Positions 1-6,392 of a stretch of DNA of 12,602 nucleotides are shown here, piece by piece. The notes beneath the pieces were generated by a model, which had not been told where the DNA came from, ran no database searches, and was given only the letters and a program-made list of their open reading frames with translations. Position 1 is the first letter of the stretch. Every line of letters starts with the position of its first letter. A program made the position numbers and the translations under genes. Source of the DNA: Gammaproteobacteria bacterium (lineage in GTDB: Bacteria > Pseudomonadota > Gammaproteobacteria > Granulosicoccales > Granulosicoccaceae); NCBI GenBank assembly GCA_019634245.1, contig JAHQVR010000249.1:1-12602 (forward strand), read 5' to 3'.

Positions 1-2
1 CG

Positions 3-254
3 GCTCATCAAATGGCCAAAATTGCGTATAAAAATGTTGTAGCCAGTATCAATGGCAGGCAAATGCAAGAGTTCAAGTACAAAGATTTTGGCAGTTTAAT
101 CAGTCTGAGCCAGTTTTCAACAGTTGGAAATTTGATGGGAAGTTTGATGAGCGGCTCTGTGTTTGTGGAAGGGTGGCTAGCGCGTTTTTTCTACTTGGGC
201 TTCTCGAACATAAGCGGGTCCAGATTTCCGTTCAGATACCCTAAGTCTATATAA
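3..254 (+). pseudogene. ndh: Type II NADH dehydrogenase, 3' part with replaced C-terminus
   Basis: The reading frame enters from the left edge. Residues such as FKYKDFGSL, STVGNLMG and EGWLARFFYLG match the C-terminal membrane-proximal region of NDH-2, the single-subunit flavoprotein that oxidises NADH and reduces quinone at the inner face of the inner membrane. In the Escherichia coli protein, a stretch of about 38 residues follows this point, beginning with a conserved LYRMHQ-like segment. Here the frame instead continues for 18 unrelated residues after FYLG and stops at 252-254. The homology therefore breaks at about position 200. The lost part contributes to membrane attachment, so the product is probably impaired. 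A recombination event linked to the neighbouring IS6 remnant is the likely cause, but this is inference. Family assignment is firm, loss of function is likely. Confidence 0.75.
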
Positions 255-394
255 TCATTGGAAATGATGGCCAACTTTGTATTGTAATCATCAGTAATTC
301 GAACACATTGATTTAGGAACAATTCAATGAATTTATCGTGAGTTTGAGAACGGTGGCGCTATTGACATTGTTTTCAATGACATAACCCCCGTAA
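255..394. other. Unassigned DNA between ndh break and IS6 remnant
   Basis: Together with the last 50 bp of the ndh frame, this AT-rich stretch shows no convincing gene in any frame. Short open stretches on the plus strand around 325-385 could be a further decayed part of the adjacent transposase, but no family motif is visible. A 9-bp sequence, gacataacc, at 379-387 matches the inner part of the IS right end at 740-748 in the same orientation. Confidence 0.4.
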
Positions 395-694
395 CGGACA
401 ATTACACCCCGTTATGTACTGAAAGCCAACAATGCTGTAATCAAGCAATTCAATGCTGAAGAATCAACTCGAATAAAAATCAGACAGTGTAAGTATTTGA
501 ACAATGTCGTTGAGCAGGATCATCGGTTGATTAAACGAATCACCAAACCGATGTTGGGGTTCAAGAACTTCCACTGTGCTCAGGCTACAGTGGCGGGCAT
601 TGAGCTGATTCGAAAGATCAGAAAAGGTCAGATCCGTTGCCAGGCAAGCATGTTGAAAACCCACACAGAGTTGTTCTATGGGCTGGCAGGGTAG
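395..694 (+). pseudogene. IS6-family (IS26-like) transposase remnant, 5'-truncated
   Basis: The frame encodes the C-terminal third of an IS6-family DDE transposase. The segments KYLNNVVEQDHRLIKR, PMLGFKNF, AGIELIRKIRKGQ and the terminal ELFYGLAG are the standard family end; the glutamate in VVEQDHR is the last acidic residue of the DDE triad. No N-terminal zinc-binding or helix-turn-helix region and no first two aspartates are present. The usual DKSGAN motif before NAVIKQFN is damaged. In a neighbouring frame HPVMY is readable just upstream, so a small deletion or frameshift lies near 415-427. The element is dead on its own. The stop codon to IS end distance of 54 bp fits IS26 (about 52 bp). 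Confidence 0.85.
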
Positions 695-733
695 GGCGGT
701 ATTCTGTGTGAACACTCTTCTGCTTTCATTTCA

Positions 734-748
734 TTTTGCGACATAACC
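734..748 (-). repeat. Right terminal inverted repeat of the IS6-family remnant
   Basis: Read on the minus strand this is GGTTATGTCGCAAAA, which resembles the IS6-family end (GGCACTGTTGCAAA in IS26). It lies 40-54 bp after the transposase stop, as expected. The matching left end was not found in the window. The CDF transporter stop codon begins 9 bp beyond it. Confidence 0.6.
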
Positions 749-757
749 TCTTACGCT

Positions 758-1381
758 TCAGTGTGTGTGAGCAAAGCTCTCACGACGTTCCGTAAGTGCC
801 TGCCGCATAATCTGAAAAGCGGACGAGAGAAACAAACCAGCCATTATCATCGCAACAACCAAGTCAGGCCATCCACTGGATGTTCCCCATACACCCAGAG
901 CCGCGAACATCACAGCAACATTACCTATAGCGTCATTGCGTGAACATAACCACACAGACCGCACGTTTGCATCGCCATCCTTATAGCGAACTAATAGCAG
1001 AACACTTGCGAGATTGGTCAGCAATGCAAGAAAACCGATAACACCCATGATCTGTGCCTCTGGCACACCGACATAAAATACGCGATAAACCGTAGAGCCA
1101 AATACCCACAAGCCCATCAGCAACAGGCTAATGCCTTTTACTAGAGCGGCATTGGTGCGCACCTGAATAGACGCGCCAATCACCGCTAGAGAGATGCCGT
1201 AAGTAAGCGAATCACCCAGAAAATCCAGGGCGTCTGCCTGAAGTGCCTGCGACTTGGCGATGTGTCCAGCTGTCATCTCCACGACAAACATAATCGCGTT
1301 TAGTGCTATCACCAGCCATAGGCGCCGTTTATAGTCTGCAGAGAGACCTTCGAATTTGGCTTCGTGTCCGCAACATGCCAT
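758..1381 (-). CDS. Cation efflux (CDF family) transporter
   Basis: This 207-residue inner-membrane protein matches the compact CDF-type cation transporters often found divergent from a MerR regulator on mobile metal-resistance DNA. It would export a divalent metal from the cytoplasm in exchange for protons. About six hydrophobic segments are visible. Metal-site candidates are D50, D53 and D57 in TM2 (ADALDFLGD) and D150/N154 in TM5 (NDAIGN). An N-terminal CCGH motif (residues 3-6) may also bind metal. There is no long cytoplasmic C-terminal domain. The ATG at 1381 was chosen. A longer TTG start at 1408 would lie upstream of the transcription start predicted from the MerR-type promoter (about 1406). 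The metal specificity cannot be read from sequence; Zn, Cd or Pb are possible from the regulator type. Confidence 0.88.
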   Translation of the reverse strand: MACCGHEAKFEGLSADYKRRLWLVIALNAIMFVVEMTAGHIAKSQALQADALDFLGDSLTYGISLAVIGASIQVRTNAALVKGISLLLMGLWVFGSTVYRVFYVGVPEAQIMGVIGFLALLTNLASVLLLVRYKDGDANVRSVWLCSRNDAIGNVAVMFAALGVWGTSSGWPDLVVAMIMAGLFLSSAFQIMRQALTERRESFAHTH

Positions 1382-1412
1382 CAGAATCAACCTTTTATGA
1401 TTAGCCAACTGT

Positions 1413-1443
1413 AGTATATTGTCTCTAGTGACTAGAGGTTCAA
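1413..1443 (-). promoter_or_regulatory. MerR-type promoter/operator of the CDF transporter gene
   Basis: On the minus strand, -35 TTGAAC (1438-1443) and -10 TATACT (1413-1418) are separated by 19 bp, the overlong spacer typical of promoters activated by MerR proteins through DNA distortion. The spacer holds a perfect inverted repeat CTCTAG-N3-CTAGAG at 1423-1437. It lies between the divergent transporter and merR genes, so the regulator probably acts here and also controls itself. Confidence 0.85.
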
Positions 1444-1454
1444 GAGGAGATTTT

Positions 1455-1871
1455 ATGTTTTCTATCGGGCAGCTCTCAAAACTGACGCTAGTAAAAGTCC
1501 CGACAATTCGTTATTACGAGGAAATCGGAATATTGGAGCCTTTCGAGCGCACAGAAGGCAATCAGCGCCGCTACGATTCCGCCGGGCTGGAACGTTTGAG
1601 TTTCATCAAGCACGCCAGAGAGCTAGGGTTTTCTATTGAAGCCATCAGCTCACTGATTGAACTTCAAGGACACCCGGATCGATCATGCTGTGAGGCAACT
1701 GATATAGCAATGGCCCAGCTTACTGACGTTCGTGCAAAGATCAGAAAATTGAAAATGTTAGAGAAGGAGCTAGCGCGAATATCGGCCGGTTGTGATGGAG
1801 AAGGAGTGTCTGCAGACTGCTATGTTTTGAAAGCACTGGCTGATCACAAATTGTGTCAAAGGGAACATTAA
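1455..1871 (+). CDS. MerR-family metal-responsive transcriptional regulator
   Basis: This 138-residue protein has the MerR winged helix at residues 1-70 (FSIGQLSK, VPTIRYYEE, RTEGNQRRY, FIKHARELGFS), a dimerisation coiled coil at about 85-110, and a cysteine-rich C-terminus. Candidate metal ligands are C78/C79, C113, C122, H131 and C134. The C79-C113-C122 pattern recalls ZntR/CadR-type sensors of Zn, Cd or Pb. The ATG at 1455 has a clear AGGAGA ribosome site 6 nt upstream. A longer frame from 1419 begins inside the operator and is unlikely. It should bind CTCTAG-N3-CTAGAG at 1423-1437 and, from sequence identity, at 4738-4752. DUF3703 and the methyltransferase gene follow on the same strand. 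Confidence 0.9.
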   Translation: MFSIGQLSKLTLVKVPTIRYYEEIGILEPFERTEGNQRRYDSAGLERLSFIKHARELGFSIEAISSLIELQGHPDRSCCEATDIAMAQLTDVRAKIRKLKMLEKELARISAGCDGEGVSADCYVLKALADHKLCQREH

Positions 1872-1873
1872 AA

Positions 1874-1957
1874 ATGGATGCTCTGGAACTGGCCGAAATA
1901 CTCGGCAACGACACTTGCAATATAAATCAGCAACCACAAACGTGTAAGCGGAGTTAG
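1874..1957 (+). CDS. Possible 27-residue small protein after merR
   Basis: An ATG directly after the merR stop (2 nt gap) opens a 27-codon frame starting MDALELAEILGN and containing two cysteines. The closely spaced start fits translational coupling. No family is recognised. The rest of the 196-bp merR to DUF3703 gap (to 2067) shows nothing else. It may be a decayed gene end or chance. Confidence 0.2.
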   Translation: MDALELAEILGNDTCNINQQPQTCKRS

Positions 1958-2067
1958 CTATATTGTTGATTACGGTTTTGCTTTTTAGTATCTGGAAGGC
2001 CAACCTGGAAGTTGCAGACATACGAAATTGGCTCAGTTAACCGTCACACAATTACAAAGAGGCCCTT

Positions 2068-2436
2068 ATGTTTAATAAGTTCTCAACAAATATTGCACCG
2101 TTCGTAAAGGCGGAATTGGAGCAAGCAATTCATGTCAGACAAGCTGGAAATCCAGAACTTGAGTTTCGACATTTAGAAAACGCGCATGTTTTAGGTCAGG
2201 AGTCCACTTACTGGCATGTAAAGGTGCATTGGCTTATGCTGCTTTGGGCGTTACGCAATTCAGAAAAGAAAGAATTATTCGGTCAGGTATTGCGTATCGT
2301 TGGTGCTGCAACTAAAACGGCATTCGGTCTGGTGCCTGCAGGCAATACTGGTGGAGCAAATGTTAGTCCTATCAAGCGTATGCCTATTAAACCAGAGCAT
2401 CAATCAATTATTGACAAAGCAAAGTCAGAAGCGTGA
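2068..2436 (+). CDS. DUF3703 family protein
   Basis: This 122-residue soluble protein matches the DUF3703 family by its FRHLENAHVLGQ, HVKVHWLML, RIVGAATKTAFGLVPAGNTGG and VSPIKRMPI segments, covering the whole family length. No signal peptide is seen. The biochemical function is unknown; the family is often encoded near MerR regulators and cation transporters in metal-resistance clusters, as here. The ATG at 2068 has an AGAGG ribosome site about 6 nt upstream. It is probably co-transcribed with merR (196 bp upstream) and with the methyltransferase gene (72 bp downstream). Confidence 0.88.
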   Translation: MFNKFSTNIAPFVKAELEQAIHVRQAGNPELEFRHLENAHVLGQESTYWHVKVHWLMLLWALRNSEKKELFGQVLRIVGAATKTAFGLVPAGNTGGANVSPIKRMPIKPEHQSIIDKAKSEA

Positions 2437-2508
2437 TAACGGCGTGTATTTGTCTAACCAACGCGAGCACATTTCAGCGCAGAGTCCAATAGTAATTAAT
2501 CGTCTGTC

Positions 2509-3096
2509 ATGCTAAAAGTTGTATTCTTTCTGTCGCTACTCGCGATCCTCTCTCTTGTGATTTTGTGTGCACCTGGTCTGTTTTCAGACCGATATCGCTT
2601 CTTTCCACCGCCAGAACCCGGTACCTGGCAACACAAGTTGTTTTGGGTGCTTTTTCGATCTTTTGTTATTGGGCTAATTCTCTTGTCCTATTTAGAATTC
2701 GATTCCATGCGCGGAAAGATTCCCCTGATATTCGGTTTCATTCTTCTTTCAACAGGAATTGGCACTGCCTGTTACCTATCCTACGTAACGCTTGGCAAAG
2801 TGAATTCTTATGGAGGTAAGGGAGGTTTGCGTAAAGAAGGGTTGTATCTCTGGAGTAGAAATCCAGTTTATGTCGCTACTTTTGCGGGCATGATTGGGTG
2901 GGGTATTTTTATAGGTTCTGGGTATGTTTGGGTGCTACTGATTGTGTGGTCTGTTGTTTATTTTATAGCTCCATTTATCGAGGAAAGGTGGTTAGCTCAG
3001 AATTATGGAGATGCTTATCTTGAGTATAAATCACAAGTGCCTCGTTTCATTGGGCTATCTAGAACCGTTAATTCGACTTATACACGTAATAAGTGA
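2509..3096 (+). CDS. Isoprenylcysteine carboxyl methyltransferase-like membrane protein
   Basis: This 195-residue protein has four to five predicted membrane helices (about residues 3-22, 46-62, 72-95, 120-135, 138-155). It has the ICMT/phospholipid methyltransferase signature: GLYLWSRNPVYV at about 111-122, then a C-terminal EERWLAQNYGDAYLEYKSQVPRF-type segment at about 157-180, written here in family terms. This half binds S-adenosylmethionine in characterised homologues. Bacteria do not prenylate proteins as eukaryotes do, so the acceptor is unknown; a lipid, thiol or amine is possible. Several such genes occur in metal-resistance clusters. The start at 2509 has only a weak ribosome site. 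Family call is firm, role is open. Confidence 0.85.
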   Translation: MLKVVFFLSLLAILSLVILCAPGLFSDRYRFFPPPEPGTWQHKLFWVLFRSFVIGLILLSYLEFDSMRGKIPLIFGFILLSTGIGTACYLSYVTLGKVNSYGGKGGLRKEGLYLWSRNPVYVATFAGMIGWGIFIGSGYVWVLLIVWSVVYFIAPFIEERWLAQNYGDAYLEYKSQVPRFIGLSRTVNSTYTRNK

Positions 3097-3378
3097 ACTG
3101 GTTGTAAGACGGTTATTTATTATCGATGATGCAAGGTCAACGAATGCGGCTGAAATCAGAAGACGCCGTTGTCAGGTGGGGCTGTGAATTTTCATGGTAG
3201 CTTCTGTTCAGTGCCGGTTAAAATAACGGTGGCTTCTTGAATATCGCCAGTACAGTTCATCATCCTTTTACAGAACTGTTAAAAACACAGTGCACGCATG
3301 AGCTGGACAAACAGCTCAAGGGTTATGTGTAGGATAAGATTGTCGAGCATTCAGATAGCTCCGACGTAGCTGCCACGC
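3097..3378. other. Convergent intergenic region
   Basis: This 282-bp gap lies between the convergent methyltransferase and dsbA genes. No conserved protein, RNA or IS end is seen. An imperfect hairpin (about 3216-3236, GCCGGTTA/TAACGGTGGC) might help termination but has no clear U-tract. Confidence 0.4.
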
Positions 3379-4032
3379 TTAAGTGCCCTTCGCCTCAACC
3401 TGCGACTTCACCATCTCGCGCAGTTCATCGGCACCAAATCTCATCATGGGGCGTCCATCAACAAAGAATGTAGGTGTTTGCTTGACTCCAACGGCCTGAA
3501 CATCTGCAGCGTCTTGTTCGAGTATTCTCACGATTTCAGGGTCATCCATTACAGCACGAGCGGCCGTCACATCCAGACCGGCTTCTGCTGCAGCCTTCCA
3601 GGCCAAGTCAATCTGGGGCGCGCCATGATTGGCCCATTGGGGTTGTGCCTCCAGTAACGCTTCCATCACGGGCTCAAACATATCTTGCAATCGGGCCGCC
3701 TCGAGTATTTTCACCGCTTCGTCTGAGCCGTGATGAAACGCGGCATAACGCAAGACCACGCGAACTTGTCCGGGGTGTTCGTCAAGGATGCTCTTGACGA
3801 TTGGATGAAATGCACGACAGGCTTCGCACGCCGGATCAAAGAACTCGACAATGGTCACAGGTGCACTTTCTTCACCTATGATCGGTGCATAGGGTCGGAC
3901 CAGTGGTGTTCCGTCACTGACGGCAGGTGCAGCAAGAGGCTCGGGTTGGTTTTGCTGAACGAGCCATGCGCCCAGACTGAAAATTCCAACAGCGGCGGCT
4001 ATGGTACCGATTACAAGTGCGCGTCTATTCAT
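3379..4032 (-). CDS. DsbA-like thiol:disulfide oxidoreductase (membrane-anchored or exported)
   Basis: This 217-residue protein has an N-terminal hydrophobic segment at 5-25 and a DsbA/BdbD-type thioredoxin domain from about 45. The active site is CEAC (C69, C72) in EFFDPACEACRAFHP, and the cis-proline is P187 in KQTPTFFVDG. It would introduce disulfides into exported proteins in the periplasm. The dipeptide EA between the cysteines differs from the CPHC of E. coli DsbA, so its redox potential may differ. The ATG at 4032 was chosen because it places the signal segment at the N-terminus and follows AGGAACG at a usable distance. It overlaps the end of dsbB by 8 nt, so the two are translationally coupled and form an oxidase-partner pair. 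The dsb genes appear more GC-rich than their neighbours, suggesting separate acquisition. Confidence 0.88.
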   Translation of the reverse strand: MNRRALVIGTIAAAVGIFSLGAWLVQQNQPEPLAAPAVSDGTPLVRPYAPIIGEESAPVTIVEFFDPACEACRAFHPIVKSILDEHPGQVRVVLRYAAFHHGSDEAVKILEAARLQDMFEPVMEALLEAQPQWANHGAPQIDLAWKAAAEAGLDVTAARAVMDDPEIVRILEQDAADVQAVGVKQTPTFFVDGRPMMRFGADELREMVKSQVEAKGT

Positions 4033-4492
4033 TTCTGTTCGTTCCTGGAAGTTGGAAAAGCAATATCGTAATAACCACAAAACACGTCAGTGAAATCACG
4101 GGCAGTGGAATTCCGCCCAGGATGGTCATACCCTCGCCTGTACACGACGGCCCTTCAGCGCTGCAGGGTACTATGGCAGCGCTGACCACCCCGAGATAGA
4201 CCAAGGTGTGCCATAACGCGATGGCTCCGCCGGCCACAGCCATTGGCAATGCATAGCGACGAACCGTCGTGTCGTTGTTCAGGATAGCGATGCCCAGCAG
4301 TAAGGCCAGTGGAAACATCGCGATGCGCTGATACCAGCATAGATTACACGGCTCTTGCCCTAGTATTTCGCCCATGAACAGCGCACTCAAGCTCGCTATC
4401 AGGGAAATGAGCCAGGCAGCAAACAACAGCCACCATCCAGAATTGCTGGAGGCTGATGCTGCTTCACTGGACAAGTTTTGTGTTGCGTTCAT
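4025..4492 (-). CDS. DsbB/BdbC-type disulfide bond formation protein B
   Basis: This 155-residue inner-membrane protein has four helices at about 20-38, 57-71, 80-103 and 126-148. The first periplasmic loop carries CNLC (C49, C52) in EPCNLCWYQR. The second holds C110 and C117 (PCSAEGPSC). This is the DsbB pattern for passing electrons from the DsbA partner to quinone. The ATG at 4492 has AGGA about 10 nt upstream. A longer frame to 4606 lacks family similarity and was not used. Transcription probably starts near 4721 from the MerR-type promoter, leaving a leader of about 230 nt. Confidence 0.9.
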   Translation of the reverse strand: MNATQNLSSEAASASSNSGWWLLFAAWLISLIASLSALFMGEILGQEPCNLCWYQRIAMFPLALLLGIAILNNDTTVRRYALPMAVAGGAIALWHTLVYLGVVSAAIVPCSAEGPSCTGEGMTILGGIPLPVISLTCFVVITILLFQLPGTNRNE

Positions 4493-4727
4493 GTCATCTG
4501 TCCTGGCGATCTTAAGTGCTACTGCTGCTAACCGGATACAGAGAAACTCATTAGGGCTACAAGTACGAAGTCTTGCAGTACCAGAATGCATCACTGCAGA
4601 GTTCACAGGGTCAACGGCCCGCCGAGCAAAGATGTTTCAACGGCAGACTTAGGTAAGCGCCCATCCAGCGGCAACGAATTTTTTGCCTGACCCGTAAATT
4701 CGGCAGCGAACCGTTAAATAATAGGAC
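4493..4727 (-). other. Long leader region of dsbBA
   Basis: Between the MerR-type promoter and the dsbB start lie about 230 bp with no recognised gene. On the minus strand a short frame of about 35 codons (about 4711-4605) begins RFAAEFTGQAKNSLP and ends in TGA. Its first codons include the 17-bp sequence shared with tnpA at 9784-9800. It may be a decayed gene piece or a leader peptide. Confidence 0.3.
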
Positions 4728-4758
4728 ATTTTATCAGCTCTAGTAGCTAGAGGTTCAA
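4728..4758 (-). promoter_or_regulatory. Second MerR-type promoter/operator, directed at dsbBA
   Basis: On the minus strand, -35 TTGAAC (4753-4758) and -10 TAAAAT (4728-4733) are 19 bp apart. The spacer contains CTCTAG-N3-CTAGAG at 4738-4752. The 22-bp core differs from the one at 1423-1444 only at two bases in the palindrome centre. In both sites the palindrome touches the -35 box and stops 4 bp from the -10. The regulator at 1455-1871 is the obvious candidate to bind. Confidence 0.8.
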
Positions 4759-5069
4759 GCCTCGGGAGCTAATATTTTTGTATCACACAATCTGTTAACT
4801 TGCAGGACTGACACGAAAATTAAAACTGAAACACGTCTAGCAGTGTTGTTTCCCGTGAGTACCATGACTAACAGCAACCAAGTGCAGTTTTTGGTGTTAA
4901 AAGCGATGGACGAGCTCGAGCCATAGGTCTGCATTTGTTCGGTCAACACGAAATCACCATATCGATGGTCAACTGGTTTCACCATTTCAAATCCATTAGA
5001 TGTTTCCAGCATCTCGGCGGCAAATTTCACTGATGCATCGAATGGTCTGATTTTTTTACTCTTAATCAA
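4755..5069 (-). CDS. Uncharacterised ORF, doubtful
   Basis: A 104-codon frame with a TTG start begins LIKSKKIRPFDASVKF. The first half (about 50 residues) looks protein-like and polar. The second half becomes irregular and hydrophobic, and its end overlaps the -35 box of the dsbBA promoter. No ATG, strong ribosome site or family motif is seen. It may be a decayed gene with a frameshift near residue 50, or not a gene. Confidence 0.2.
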   Translation of the reverse strand: MIKSKKIRPFDASVKFAAEMLETSNGFEMVKPVDHRYGDFVLTEQMQTYGSSSSIAFNTKNCTWLLLVMVLTGNNTARRVSVLIFVSVLQVNRLCDTKILAPEA

Positions 5070-5121
5070 TTCACTCGTGTCCTACGGGTTGGTAGTTTTT
5101 ATGGGCGTCAAATACACAGGC

Positions 5122-5715
5122 CTATTCTTGAATCAGTTCAACAGTGGCAGATATGTGCTGCTCTTCCAGTACCAATGGGCCATGATCATTGGCATTTAAA
5201 GCGACAGTGATAGAGTGAGTGCCCGGTTGTAAATTATTCAGGTAATACCAATTCGAATACAGTCGGGTTGTTTTTTTTCCGTTGATATACAAATGGGCAT
5301 GACCTTTGCCCACCTCGTTAGCGGTATTAACACGTTCAGGTGCGAAGTCAAAATTGGTAGGTTCGATGTGTAAATTCCAACCAGCCATGGCATCTTTATA
5401 TGCGGTCAGGGTTAGCGATGGCTTCGATGGCCAGGTCGAGGCATCAACCGGTTTATGGCCTGGACCGCCGCTTTTCATGTTGCTGTGATCCATGTTGCTG
5501 CCGAGCTTGCCGTTTCCGTGCGTATTGTTATCGTGCTTCATTTCAGCGTGGTTCATGTGCTTGTCCTTCAAAGCCTCAACCAGTATGTCCTTGAGGTCGT
5601 TGGCATTGCCCGGACCGGCATATAAACATGTGACGCACAATAGCAGTGTGGTGATGCGATAAGCACGGCTGAGCAGTTGTATAGATGAAGAACGCACAAG
5701 GGTCAGTTTGATCAT
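5122..5715 (-). CDS. Exported Met/His-rich protein, putative periplasmic metal-binding
   Basis: This 197-residue protein has a signal-like N-terminus (R20, hydrophobic 21-33, possible cleavage after NA at 38). A Met/His-rich linker at 53-87 follows (HMNH, EMKH, MDHSNMK), the type of sequence that binds Cu(I), Ag(I) or related metals in the periplasm. The C-terminal domain at about 105-197 (AGWNLHIEPTNFDFAPE, GHAHLYINGKK, LYSNWYYL, PGTHSITVALNAN) looks like a beta-sandwich found in uncharacterised exported proteins of metal-resistance loci. It is probably a metal chaperone or buffer, but no enzyme motif is seen. ATG 5715 has a weak ribosome site. A TATAAT at 5779-5784 (minus strand) may be its -10 box; no clear -35 or MerR operator is seen. 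Confidence 0.75.
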   Translation of the reverse strand: MIKLTLVRSSSIQLLSRAYRITTLLLCVTCLYAGPGNANDLKDILVEALKDKHMNHAEMKHDNNTHGNGKLGSNMDHSNMKSGGPGHKPVDASTWPSKPSLTLTAYKDAMAGWNLHIEPTNFDFAPERVNTANEVGKGHAHLYINGKKTTRLYSNWYYLNNLQPGTHSITVALNANDHGPLVLEEQHISATVELIQE

Positions 5716-5779
5716 TGCTCTGTTCAGTACTGTTGAATCTAAAACTATTGGTCGCTTAATATTCTAGCATTTTCAGTAA

Positions 5780-6181
5780 TTATACTAATATTGTGGTTGT
5801 TGCAGTCAGCGCTGTAAAGTTGTTTTGATTGTCTTTTGCAGGTCTTATGCATACAACATCCGCGCAAAAAAAATTCTCATGCCGCATACAAAACTTCTGA
5901 TTTACCGGCACCATAATGTCAGGCGCAACATTCGACACGTGCACCTTCACACCATATACCGCTAACACGGCGAATGCATCGATAACGTTTTCGACACATC
6001 GGATTAAATCAACCGGGTGAAAACGTTCGTGCAGAGTGCAGGGCAAAATCTTTAAAATGTGTACATATATGGCTCCCGAAAAAAAAGAAAAACAAACCGG
6101 TAGTTGCGCTGTCCTGAACAAACAGTGTTCGTCCTTCAACCGGCTTTCGGCATGTTCGGTCAGCCTCGGCCAAATTATCAA
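5780..6181 (-). pseudogene. Possible decayed histidine kinase fragment
   Basis: The 133-codon frame (TTG start) contains a stretch FHPVDLIRCVENVIDAF followed by YGVKVHVSNVAPDI and a later HENFF. Order and spacing recall the segment of sensor kinases between the dimerisation helix and the N-box (usually NLxxNA). The N-box, H-box and glycine boxes are absent or destroyed. Sensor kinases and response regulators often neighbour SHP-cytochrome operons, which makes a remnant plausible. It could also be a chance frame. The 677 bp between 5716 and 6392 hold nothing else recognised. Confidence 0.2.
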
Positions 6182-6392
6182 AAGGTGAAGAACGTGTATC
6201 GGTTGAAGTGATTTAAATAAAATCAGCCTGTAGTCGTAAAACGTATCATCGCTTTCAAGCTACTTATGAATTTCACAGCGGCTACATCTCTCCCAAAATC
6301 GTTGATGAATATCAGTCACTTACTGGTTAGCTAGATTTTAATTTCAGTAGTCAGTATGCTATCAGGCAGTGGTTTGCAGTAATTGTAAAAAT

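Noticed and set aside
379..417. ACATAAC/GTTATGT inverted pair as IS ends
   Set aside because: The arms are only 7 bp, the second lies within transposase coding sequence, and the spacing does not fit an IS.
464..715. Minus-strand frame of 83 codons opposite the IS6 remnant
   Set aside because: It is antisense to a clear transposase C-terminus and has no recognisable motif.
1382..1408. TTG start at 1408 for the CDF transporter
   Set aside because: It is upstream of the transcription start expected from the -10 box, and family proteins begin at MACCGH.
1419..1454. Longer MerR start at 1419
   Set aside because: It begins within the operator and adds residues absent from MerR proteins; ATG 1455 has AGGAGA upstream.
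3216..3236. Rho-independent terminator after the methyltransferase gene
   Set aside because: The stem is imperfect with a bulge and no U-tract follows.
4493..4606. Longer N-terminus for DsbB
   Set aside because: The extra 38 residues are not DsbB-like, contain no signal or helix, and the ATG at 4492 has its own ribosome site.
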